A stretch of DNA of 64,000 nt from Oceanicaulis sp052055585 (GTDB taxonomy: Bacteria; Pseudomonadota; Alphaproteobacteria; Caulobacterales; Maricaulaceae): positions 1,860,001-1,924,000 of the forward strand of contig NZ_CP170485.1 of NCBI RefSeq assembly GCF_052055585.1, given 5' to 3'. Position numbers and translations under genes: made by a program. Each line of letters starts with the position of its first letter. The stretch's first letter is position 1. Below the pieces are notes generated by a model. It saw nothing but the letters and a program-made list of their open reading frames with translations, was not told where the DNA came from and made no database searches. Positions 45,212-52,401 of the stretch are shown here, one piece after another.

Positions 45212-45643
45212 CTAGGCCCCCTCTATATAGGCCTTGAGACTTTCCGCTTCCGCCTCGGCATGGGCGATCTTGCGTTTGACCACGTCACCAATGGAGACCA
45301 CGCCGATCATACGGCCCTCATCCATGATGATGAGGTGGCGCACCCGCTTTTCCGTCATGAGCGACAACAGGGCGTCGATGCTGTCAGACGGGCTGGCTGT
45401 AATCAGCCCCCTGCTCATCACGGTCTCCACCCGTTCAGACAGGGCGGCCGGTCCGGACGCCGCGATTGTGCGGGCCAGATCCCGTTCAGAGAAGACGCCC
45501 ACAGGCTGATCCCCCCCTTCGGTGACGATCACGGCGCCCACCTTGTATTGTGCGAGCGCGACAGCGGCTTCCTGAAGTGTCTGTGTCGGGCGAAGCGAGA
45601 ATACGGTCGCCCCCTTGTCGTCGAGTATACGCGCAGCAGTCAT
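45212..45643 (-). CDS. CBS-domain pair protein
   Basis: 143 aa, made almost entirely of two CBS motifs. The first spans about residues 10-60 (TLQEAAVALAQYKVGAVIVT, then GVFSERDLARTI); the second spans 72-128 (VMSRGLITASPSDSIDALLS, then RHLIIMDEGRMIGVVSIGDV). Such stand-alone Bateman modules bind adenosine nucleotides and modulate partner enzymes or transporters. RBS GGGAGG precedes the ATG. A short charged helix ends the protein. It is the first gene upstream of rRNA operon 2 and could share its transcript, though no functional tie is implied. Confidence 0.93.
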   Translation of the reverse strand: MTAARILDDKGATVFSLRPTQTLQEAAVALAQYKVGAVIVTEGGDQPVGVFSERDLARTIAASGPAALSERVETVMSRGLITASPSDSIDALLSLMTEKRVRHLIIMDEGRMIGVVSIGDVVKRKIAHAEAEAESLKAYIEGA

Positions 45644-45715
45644 GCGGGCCTCCCTGACTTTTATGATGGGAGTATAACCACACCCGATCCCTCCTTCATA
45701 GAGAGAGCCGGACTC

Positions 45716-46429
45716 TCACCGACGAACGGGCGAGCGCAGCGCACGCACGAAGGCCGGATAGGCGAACATCCCCACCAGAAGGCCGCCCACATGCCCCGCC
45801 CAGGCGATCGGCACGGGGAACACCAGCGTGGCGAACGCCAGCGCCAGGTTCAGTCCCAGCCAGGGCAGCGCCAGCTGATACATGCCCGCACGCCCCCCGC
45901 GCGCCCAGCCGGCCGCCGCGATCAGTCCGGATATGGCGGTAGACGCGCCAGCCATTGTGGTCGGCGTATTCAGATGGGTCAGCTGGTGCAGAAGCGCTCC
46001 GCCGATCGCACAGGCAAAGAAGAAGAGCACGAATCCCAGATCCCCGCGCAGACCCGGTCCGAAAGGACGGCGCACAGCCGGCCCCACCGCCACCAGGACA
46101 CCCAGATTGAGAAGAAGGTGCCCCCAGCCCGCATGGACGAAGACATGCAGCACATAAGGCGTCAGTCCGAACACTGGCGCGGGCGGAATGGCATCGACCG
46201 CCGCGCCGGTCCGCAGCGCGCCCGCCCAATAGATCAGCGCATGCACCGAGCCGCCGCTTCCGAAAGACAGGGATTCAGCAAGCTGGACCGCCAGGATGAG
46301 CGCGGACAGGAGGATCACCACACCCGGCATCGCGTTGAACAGAGGTTCGCGCGGCGGCTTGGGCGGCTGCGGGCCTGCACCCTCGCCTTCGGGGTCATCC
46401 TGGGACAGCGGGGGCGGCGTGGCGCTCAT
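45716..46429 (-). CDS. Rhomboid-family intramembrane serine protease
   Basis: 237 aa, inner membrane, with about six hydrophobic segments after a proline-rich cytosolic N-terminus. Catalytic dyad: Ser163 in MAGASTAISGL and His213 in WAGHVGGLLVG. The oxyanion-side motif HVFVHAGWGHLLLNLG (about 95-110) is also present. It cleaves transmembrane segments of client proteins. It is divergent from hfaA with only 83 bp between, so the promoters overlap or lie close; whether holdfast proteins are clients is unknown. Confidence 0.93.
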   Translation of the reverse strand: MSATPPPLSQDDPEGEGAGPQPPKPPREPLFNAMPGVVILLSALILAVQLAESLSFGSGGSVHALIYWAGALRTGAAVDAIPPAPVFGLTPYVLHVFVHAGWGHLLLNLGVLVAVGPAVRRPFGPGLRGDLGFVLFFFACAIGGALLHQLTHLNTPTTMAGASTAISGLIAAAGWARGGRAGMYQLALPWLGLNLALAFATLVFPVPIAWAGHVGGLLVGMFAYPAFVRALRSPVRR

Positions 46430-46456
46430 GAAGCTTTCCTAGCGTTGTGAAGCGTT

Positions 46457-46472
46457 TGGCATGGCCATTGCA
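46457..46472 (+). promoter_or_regulatory. Sigma-54-type -24/-12 promoter of hfaABD
   Basis: TGGCATGGCCATTGCA matches the TGGCACG-N4-TTGCW consensus at 11 of 12 fixed positions with exact spacing. Transcription would start near 46483, giving a leader of about 30 nt before hfaA with ribosome site AAAGAGGA. No enhancer site for an activator was identified. Confidence 0.6.
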
Positions 46473-46512
46473 GCCTGTCAGCCAAACCGTCTTCAAAGAG
46501 GACACATAAGGC

Positions 46513-46971
46513 ATGACCCGTCAGCTTAAAGTCTGGCTCTGCGCTTCCGCCGCGGCCATTTTCGCAGCGACCGCCGCAATGGCTCAGTCCACCGCTCCCA
46601 ATCCCTCGGAGTGGAATCGTCCCTATGGTCAGGCCTATGGCTCTGAAGGCCAAGCTTATGTCGGCGCACGCGTCGGCGGCAACCGGGTGGTGCTCAACGG
46701 GATCATCCAGTCCGGCGTGGGCGTCTCCGCCCAGGCCTACGCCATGACCCAGACCGGCGCCGGCGTCGGCCTGTCGAGCCAGAACCAGTCGGGCCTGTTC
46801 GCCTCGGCGGGCGCAAGCGCGATCGGCAACCAGCTCAATGTGGTGGTCAACGGCAATTACAACACCGTGGTGATCAACAACCGCCAGATCAACAATGGCG
46901 ACATCTCCGCCAATGCTGGCGCGGCCGCAAACAACCAGTCCTCTCAGGGAGAAGCCGCCAATGACCGTTAA
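46513..46971 (+). CDS. hfaA: Holdfast anchoring protein HfaA
   Basis: 152 aa, secreted via a signal peptide ending AAMAQS. The mature part is curli-like: Gly/Asn/Gln-rich with alternating polar beta-strand patterns (GSEGQAYVGARVGGNRVVLN, NVVVNGNYNTVVINNRQIN). In Caulobacter HfaA is a surface subunit that, with HfaB and HfaD, fixes the adhesive holdfast polysaccharide to the stalk tip. It is first in the hfaABD operon behind a sigma-54-like promoter. The last codons overlap the hfaB start by 11 bp. Recognised by family pattern and gene order. Confidence 0.92.
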   Translation: MTRQLKVWLCASAAAIFAATAAMAQSTAPNPSEWNRPYGQAYGSEGQAYVGARVGGNRVVLNGIIQSGVGVSAQAYAMTQTGAGVGLSSQNQSGLFASAGASAIGNQLNVVVNGNYNTVVINNRQINNGDISANAGAAANNQSSQGEAANDR

Positions 46972-47950
46972 GCGCCTTATCGCCGCCGCGGTGTCCGCGC
47001 TGTCCCTGACTGCGTGCGCCACCTCGACGCCGGGCACGGACGGGCTTTACGCCACGCCGACCGGCGGCGCGCCGGTGACCCCGAACCCGACACCCTATTC
47101 GGACGCGCTGGTCTGCCTGTCCGGCTATGCGCGCCAGCACGGCCAGGCCGCGCCCCGCGTCGCTGTGGGCCGGATTGCGGACTATACCGGCCAGATGAAC
47201 CCTGAAGGCGGCACCCGGGTCACCCAGGGCGCATCCCTGATGGCGATCAGCGCCTTCGCCAAGGCCGGCGCGCGTCTGGTGGAGCGTTTTGACACGTCTG
47301 TGGCCGAGCTTGAACTGCGCTACGCCAACAACCAGCTCATCGGCGACGCCGCCGAACAGGATGGCTACCGGCAGATCTATGCGGGCTCGATTCCCGGCTC
47401 TGACTATTATCTGGTGGGCGGCATCACCGAGCTGAACGCCAATATCCGGTCCAACGGCCAGGATGTGCTGGCGGGCGACAGTGTGGATTCCGATCCGTCC
47501 GGCCTGTTCTCGCGTCGCATGTATGTGATGAATGTGGGCCTCGACCTGCGCCTCATCGATTCGCGTACGCTCGAAGTGGTCGATGTGGTCTCCTATCAGA
47601 AGCAGATCATCGGCCGCGAACTGTCCGCCGGCGTTTTCGCCTTCTTTGGCGATGTGGTGCTCGACGCGTCCGCAGGCGGTCGCTCGCTCGAGCCGATCCA
47701 GCTCGCCGTGCGCTCTGTCATCGAACGCGCCGTGCTGGAGATCTCCTCCCAGCTTTATCAGGTCTCGCCGGACCAGGTCTGCGCCTTTGATGACCCGATC
47801 GGCCCGTCCAACATTACCGGCGGCGTTCAACTGAACACCGCCTACGCCCCCACGGAGGCTCCCTATGTCCAGGCTCGCACGAGTGTTGATCGCGGGCACC
47901 AGCGCCGCGACGTTGATATCCGCAGCCAGCTTCGCGGAACCTATCAATAA
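46961..47950 (+). CDS. hfaB: Holdfast anchor secretion lipoprotein HfaB (CsgG family)
   Basis: 329 aa. Lipoprotein signal with lipobox LTAC (Cys19) places it in the outer membrane. The CsgG-like core includes RVAVGRIADYTGQMNPEGGT, DYYLVGGITELNANI and VGLDLRLIDSRTLEVVDVVS. It forms the pore that exports HfaA and HfaD to the surface. ATG 46961 is chosen for the signal peptide; upstream in-frame sequence belongs to hfaA. The C-terminal 28 codons overlap hfaD by 86 bp in another frame, an unusually long overlap for an operon. Confidence 0.93.
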   Translation: MTVKRLIAAAVSALSLTACATSTPGTDGLYATPTGGAPVTPNPTPYSDALVCLSGYARQHGQAAPRVAVGRIADYTGQMNPEGGTRVTQGASLMAISAFAKAGARLVERFDTSVAELELRYANNQLIGDAAEQDGYRQIYAGSIPGSDYYLVGGITELNANIRSNGQDVLAGDSVDSDPSGLFSRRMYVMNVGLDLRLIDSRTLEVVDVVSYQKQIIGRELSAGVFAFFGDVVLDASAGGRSLEPIQLAVRSVIERAVLEISSQLYQVSPDQVCAFDDPIGPSNITGGVQLNTAYAPTEAPYVQARTSVDRGHQRRDVDIRSQLRGTYQ

Positions 47951-49091
47951 GGTCGAGCTGGACCAGGACCAGACCGGGCCTGTCTCATCTGAGGACATCC
48001 TGAATGCAGACGGCGTGCGAGACATGATCTCCACCGCCGTCGCTCAGGGCAATTCAGGCACGGGCGCCCTGTCCGGTGACAGCGAGATTTCGGGAGCACA
48101 GACGCTGAATGGCTCTGTGAGCGCGCAATCTCTGCTGAGCGCGAACGGGGTCTGGGCCAGCGTCATCAGTACGGCCACCGCACAGGGCAACGCCCTGACC
48201 GCGAGCGTGGAAGATGGCGCTCTCAATCTCGATCTCAACCAGACGGCGGGCGCCGGTCAGGTCTCGGCGCTGTCGCGCCTGCGGATCACCGATTACGCTG
48301 CCCATACCGTTCAGACCGCGTCCAGCGCCGTGAACGCCATCCAGACCAGTGCGGAAGGCGGGCAAACCCTGTCGATCCGTCAGGCAAGCGCCGCAGATTC
48401 CCGCGCCGAGGCCCGGGTCGAAGCCGCGAACGCGGAAATCGAAACCAGCGTTGTCGGCGCCGTGGCGGCGGGCAACAGCCTGATCTCTACGGCGGAAGAC
48501 GAGGATTCGTCCCTGACTCTGGACCAGTCCCAGACCGGTTCGACGACTGCGATCGCCCATGCCGAGGTTGGCAATGCGGACTGGGGCGTCACGGCGGCCT
48601 CCCAGGCGGCCGGCAACACAGCGACTTTCCAGAATGATTATGGCGACAGCCAGACGGGCGGCGTGCAGTTCAATTCCGGCGAGGTGCGGTCTGAAACCGT
48701 GATTCTGGCGGACCAGTTCGCCAATGGCTACGCCACGGGCTCGGCCAATGCGGTGGGCAACTCGGTCCTGACGTCCACGATCGGCGCCAACACCTATCAG
48801 GGCGTCCAGCAAACCAATTCCGGCGATGTCATCGCAAATGTGACGATGACCGGCGGCGCGGGCGGCGGTCTGGGATCCGTGCTCAACGCCACCGCGATCG
48901 GCAACGCCCAGTCCGCCTATGTCTGCGCGACCTGTCCGGTGGGCGTGACCGGCGAGATCAACCAGATCAATTCCGGCGCCATCAGCGCCAGCTCGGTGAC
49001 AACGCACACTGGTCAGGTCCGCACCATGACCAGCTCCGCCACCGCCGTCGGCAATGCGGCGACCTTCGCCACGCAAAACCGCGGAAACTGA
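47865..49091 (+). CDS. hfaD: Holdfast anchoring protein HfaD
   Basis: 408 aa, secreted. Signal peptide MSRLARVLIAGTSAATLISA ending near AEP. The mature protein is rich in Ala, Ser, Thr, Gln and Asn with repeated strand units (LDQSQTGSTTAIAHAEVGNA; recurrent AxGNA-type steps), fitting a fibre-forming surface adhesin. It anchors the holdfast with HfaA and depends on HfaB. The start lies inside hfaB (86-bp overlap) and is fixed by the signal peptide. A terminator follows 28 bp after the stop. No hfaC-like transporter gene lies nearby. Confidence 0.92.
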   Translation: MSRLARVLIAGTSAATLISAASFAEPINKVELDQDQTGPVSSEDILNADGVRDMISTAVAQGNSGTGALSGDSEISGAQTLNGSVSAQSLLSANGVWASVISTATAQGNALTASVEDGALNLDLNQTAGAGQVSALSRLRITDYAAHTVQTASSAVNAIQTSAEGGQTLSIRQASAADSRAEARVEAANAEIETSVVGAVAAGNSLISTAEDEDSSLTLDQSQTGSTTAIAHAEVGNADWGVTAASQAAGNTATFQNDYGDSQTGGVQFNSGEVRSETVILADQFANGYATGSANAVGNSVLTSTIGANTYQGVQQTNSGDVIANVTMTGGAGGGLGSVLNATAIGNAQSAYVCATCPVGVTGEINQINSGAISASSVTTHTGQVRTMTSSATAVGNAATFATQNRGN

Positions 49092-49119
49092 TCCACACAC
49101 TATACCCACCCAACTGACT

Positions 49120-49146
49120 GGCCGCTCGCGCAAGGAGCGGCCTTTT
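49120..49146 (+). terminator. Terminator of hfaABD
   Basis: GGCCGCTC/GAGCGGCC stem followed by TTTTT. Confidence 0.88.
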
Positions 49147-49177
49147 TCTTGGCCGGATTCAGCTCTGACAGCGGCAC

Positions 49178-49211
49178 AAAAAGCCCCGAAGGCGGAACCT
49201 TCGGGGCTTTG
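49178..49211 (-). terminator. Terminator of the secreted-protein gene at 49236
   Basis: AAAGCCCCGAAGG/CCTTCGGGGCTTT hairpin with flanking A and T runs; it can act in both directions. Confidence 0.85.
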
Positions 49212-49235
49212 TTCATTCAGCCATGACGAGATGGG

Positions 49236-50135
49236 TTAGTGATACCCGCCTACGCCGCCATCGAGCATCAGGGTCATCGAGCGACGCTCATAGGATTCGC
49301 TGCGGCGTTCGACGGTCTCGGTATAGTGCTCTTCATAGCGATACCAGACCAGCTTCACGCCCGGACCATGCAGGCGGAGCAAGGAGCGCTCATTGCAATT
49401 ACGGCGGTGTTCCTGCGGCGCGCAGAACAGCTCGCCGCCGCGGCCATAGCGCAGGGCTTCGCCTTTCTGGCACTGGATGGAGACGCCGTCGAAGCGATCT
49501 TCCCCGCCTTCGCGCCAGCCCAGCGTCGCCTGAAGCGCCGTGCCAGCGACACACCGGAAAATCTCGCCTTCAAAGTCCGGCGTCACTCGCTCGTCCGCAT
49601 CGGGACGCGAAGCAGGATGCGGATTGCCGCTATCATCCATGCAGTACGCCCGGACCAGGCGCCATTCCTCAACCCAGCGCGACCGCTCTTCTTCAATGAG
49701 CTCGTATTCGCTTTCACCGGCCAGACGCAGACCCGATACGGCGGTCGCCGCCGGGGCCGTGCCGCCGCCATAATATCCGCCGCCGCCATAGATGATGGTC
49801 GCGCCGGAACGGGCAGAGGCCGTCGCAGTGGCGCCGGCATAGGCGTTAGCGCTGACATTGACGTTGACCGAGGTGTTCACGTTCACCCCGCCCATATTCA
49901 CGGTCGTGCCGCCCACATGCACGCTGGGCGCGCCGATATTGATGCTGGGCGTGCCGATGACCGGACCGCCCGGATGCGTACAGCAGGGCGGAGGCGGCGG
50001 CGGGGCGCAGCAGGGATCGCCGCCAGCAGCCGTCGTCAGCGTTACAGCCTGGGCCGCTCCTGTCAGGGCGGCGGACGCCAGAAGGCTCGCGGCCAGAGCA
50101 GACAGGGCGGAAGCGTATCGTGTTGAAACGCGCAT
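49236..50135 (-). CDS. Secreted protein, function unknown
   Basis: 299 aa. Signal peptide ending AAQA (about residue 29), then a Cys-Pro segment (DPCCAPPPPPPCCTHPGGP), a strand-rich low-complexity stretch (VHVGGTTVNMGGVNVNTSVN), a Gly-rich linker (YGGGGYYGGG) and a C-terminal cysteine-containing domain. The four early Cys and the later ones suggest disulphides outside the cytosol. No family recognised. ATG 50135 follows GGAGACC and starts the signal peptide; the frame upstream to 50264 is not coding-like. It sits after the hfa operon on the opposite strand. Confidence 0.8.
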   Translation of the reverse strand: MRVSTRYASALSALAASLLASAALTGAAQAVTLTTAAGGDPCCAPPPPPPCCTHPGGPVIGTPSINIGAPSVHVGGTTVNMGGVNVNTSVNVNVSANAYAGATATASARSGATIIYGGGGYYGGGTAPAATAVSGLRLAGESEYELIEEERSRWVEEWRLVRAYCMDDSGNPHPASRPDADERVTPDFEGEIFRCVAGTALQATLGWREGGEDRFDGVSIQCQKGEALRYGRGGELFCAPQEHRRNCNERSLLRLHGPGVKLVWYRYEEHYTETVERRSESYERRSMTLMLDGGVGGYH

Positions 50136-50348
50136 GGCGGTCTCCGTTCTCACTTGCGCGTAACCTTGCAAGACAGAGGCCGAACTTCCGTTTCTCGTCC
50201 CGGGCGGAATTGCACCTGTCTCAAATGGGGTTGGCAAGCAGCTTGCAGACTGTCCCGCCAACACACGGTCGCGCCCTCACCGGCGCCGTCCCGATACGGA
50301 CGGAACAGACCGCGGGGGGACTATGACGATAGAAAAGGGACGGCGCTC

Positions 50349-50909
50349 GTGAAGCACCCGAACACACAGACCTTGCTGGCTTACTGGCATTCCCGTCGGC
50401 ATGACGAAGCTGCGCCTCAACGCGCAGACATTGCGCCTGAAGATCTGGGTTCGCTCCTGTCGAACCTCTTCTTGCTGCGCCGCATGGATCAGGGCCACCA
50501 TGTGTTTCGCCTGGCCGGGACAGGTCTGTGCCGCATGCATCAGCGCGAATTTCGCGATCAGAACTTTCTCAGCCTCTGGCAGGGGCATGACCGGGTGCAT
50601 GTCTCCGCCCTGCTGGAAGGCGCCCTGTCGACACCCGCGCCCGCCAGCCTCGTAACCGAAGCGGTCAGCCTGGACGGGGATCGGACCGATGTCGAAATCG
50701 CCCTGCTGCCCCTGCGCGGCCCTGAAGGCTGGCTGGACCGGGTTCTGGGACTTTACCAGCCTTTGACCCCGCGCCCGGCCAACACCCGCCCCATCGTCCG
50801 ACACCGCCTTCAGGCGCTTCACCCGGCGCAATGCCCGGCGCCGCACTATTCGGCTTTTTCCGCGCCGAGCTTTGAATCCGTTGGATTACGGGTCGCGAAC
50901 GACAGTTAA
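50349..50909 (+). CDS. PAS-domain protein (PAS_5 type)
   Basis: 186 aa, soluble. The whole fold is one PAS-like domain of the alphaproteobacterial PAS_5 group: LLAYWHSRRHDEAAPQRADI, FLLRRMDQGHHVFRLAGTGL, FLSLW and the last strands VEIALLPLRG. No enzymatic domain is attached, so it may be a small sensor or partner protein. GTG 50349 is taken as start, with AAAAGGGA upstream. Next comes a PilZ protein gene 56 bp downstream, so a joint signalling role is possible. Confidence 0.75.
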   Translation: MKHPNTQTLLAYWHSRRHDEAAPQRADIAPEDLGSLLSNLFLLRRMDQGHHVFRLAGTGLCRMHQREFRDQNFLSLWQGHDRVHVSALLEGALSTPAPASLVTEAVSLDGDRTDVEIALLPLRGPEGWLDRVLGLYQPLTPRPANTRPIVRHRLQALHPAQCPAPHYSAFSAPSFESVGLRVANDS

Positions 50910-50965
50910 GCTAGCGAAGTATTAAGGCTGCCACCCTAGGCTTTTGGCACTGTGCCGAGGGTGAA

Positions 50966-51580
50966 ATGACGCGATCCTTAGACTTGGGCGCCCGACTGGA
51001 CCGCCGGAAAATCAAGATTGCTGCGCGTGGCGCCGAAGAGCGCCGCCGTCACCGTCGTGTGCGTCTGACGCTGGCGGGCCGCGGCCTGTCACCCAGCGCC
51101 GGCGAGTTCACCTGCACCCTGGTCGACATTTCTCCGGGCGGCGCCCGGATATCCAGCAAGACCCCGCCCGAAAAGGGCGAACGCGTTGTCTTGCTGTTTG
51201 ACGGCCTGGGCCGGCTTGAAGGCGAAGTCCTTCGCGCCGGACGTTCAGGCTTCATCGTCCGCCTGCAAGGTTCCCAGCGCAAACGTGACCGGCTGGCGGA
51301 CGCCATTACGTGGCGTTTCAATATGCAACGCCTGGGTCTGGACGAAGACCGCGCTGCGCCCCGCAAACCCGGCCGGGGCCGCGCCAAGATCCGCCTGCGT
51401 GACGGCGTGGTCATTCAGGCAGATGTGATCGACGTCTCTATCAGCGGCGCCGCCTTCGCCTGCCTTGAACGGCCGCGTCTTGGAGAGGTTGTTCGCGTCG
51501 GCGACATGCAGGGACATGTCGCACGATGGCTGGACAATGGCTTCGCAGTAGCGTTCGATCCCTCTACCGACCGGAGTTGA
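50966..51580 (+). CDS. Tandem PilZ-domain protein (c-di-GMP receptor candidate)
   Basis: 204 aa, soluble. The first PilZ domain holds the c-di-GMP motif in EERRRHRRVRL and LVDISPGGARI (DxSxxG), about residues 24-62. A second, less conserved PilZ-like unit follows (IDVSISGAAFACLERPR, about 156-172). PilZ proteins link c-di-GMP level to motility or adhesin control. Context with a PAS protein and a nearby hfa cluster suggests a role in surface life; this is inference. Confidence 0.88.
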   Translation: MTRSLDLGARLDRRKIKIAARGAEERRRHRRVRLTLAGRGLSPSAGEFTCTLVDISPGGARISSKTPPEKGERVVLLFDGLGRLEGEVLRAGRSGFIVRLQGSQRKRDRLADAITWRFNMQRLGLDEDRAAPRKPGRGRAKIRLRDGVVIQADVIDVSISGAAFACLERPRLGEVVRVGDMQGHVARWLDNGFAVAFDPSTDRS

Positions 51581-51595
51581 GGGCTCCGGATGGTA

Positions 51596-51630
51596 TTTCA
51601 GGGTGAATGCATGACAGCGTCACTTTGAAA
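51596..51630. promoter_or_regulatory. Imperfect inverted repeat upstream of the GYF_2 gene
   Basis: TTTCAGGGTGA (51596-51606) and TCACTTTGAAA (51620-51630) match at 9 of 11 positions. Position about 90 bp before the gene fits an operator. Weak evidence. Confidence 0.3.
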
Positions 51631-51717
51631 CACCATATATCGAGGGGTACGGCCCGTTTCTTGCCTGTGTAAGGTTCACGCCTACGGCAATAGGGCCCTT
51701 GGCCGGGAGAATTACAG

Positions 51718-52242
51718 ATGCCGCGCGACGACGGAATCGCCATGTCCTGGTTTGTGAAAGTGGAAGGCCGTGTCTACGGACCTTACACGGGTGCGCAAAT
51801 GCGCGCCTTTGTGGGGGAAGGACGCGTTGCCGCCCACTCCACAGTTTCAGAGCAGCGCGACGGTGAGTTCCGCGATGCCCGCGATGTGCCCCAGCTGAAA
51901 GCCTGGCTGGATGAAGCGCGTCGTGCGCCTGGCGAGCGTCGCCCGATGCCGGCGGACGCCCGCACGTCCAATTTCGTGATCGTGGCCGACCTCAATTCCG
52001 ATAGCCGGGGCGGTTTTGAATCCGCCTTGAAGGATTTCGGTGAAGTGGAAGCCATTACCCCGGGCGTCTGGTTGCTGCGCGGCGCCGCAAGTGCAGCCCA
52101 TCTGCGCAACGAGCTGAGTCACCTGCTGGCGCGGGACGACAAGCTTCTTGTCGTAGACGCTTCACGGGATCGTTCTGCATGGTTCAATCTGGGCCGAACT
52201 GCAGATCAGCGCATTCGCGACCTATGGGGCCGTCGCGACTAG
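51718..52242 (+). CDS. GYF_2 domain protein, function unknown
   Basis: 174 aa, soluble. Residues about 10-60 form a GYF_2 (DUF4339) unit: WFVKVEGRVYGPYTGAQMRA, with the typical aromatic and GP residues. The C-terminal half is an unrecognised alpha/beta domain. GYF_2 domains bind proline-rich peptides or other partners, often next to membrane or secretion proteins. ATG 51718 follows GGGAGAAT at good spacing; Met at 51742 is an alternative. Confidence 0.8.
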   Translation: MPRDDGIAMSWFVKVEGRVYGPYTGAQMRAFVGEGRVAAHSTVSEQRDGEFRDARDVPQLKAWLDEARRAPGERRPMPADARTSNFVIVADLNSDSRGGFESALKDFGEVEAITPGVWLLRGAASAAHLRNELSHLLARDDKLLVVDASRDRSAWFNLGRTADQRIRDLWGRRD

Positions 52243-52307
52243 GGAATTTCCTGCTGCGCTTGCTGCTTTGCAGCAACCTGCGACATCACAACGCTGTCAC
52301 AGGTCTG

Positions 52308-52381
52308 TTTTTATACGTTGCACTGAATGTTGCAGATGCACATGTGTGCACCCAACGTGCGATACCGCGCGCGTATAAAAA
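52308..52381. promoter_or_regulatory. Nested inverted repeats upstream of the FadL-type gene
   Basis: Outer arms TTTTTATACG (52308-52317) and CGTATAAAAA (52372-52381) enclose a second inverted repeat TGCACA-TG-TGTGCA (52337-52350). The set lies 20-94 bp before the start codon and probably holds operator and promoter elements, though their identity is unknown. Confidence 0.5.
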
Positions 52382-52401
52382 CACCAAGCGGAGGACTCCC
52401 C

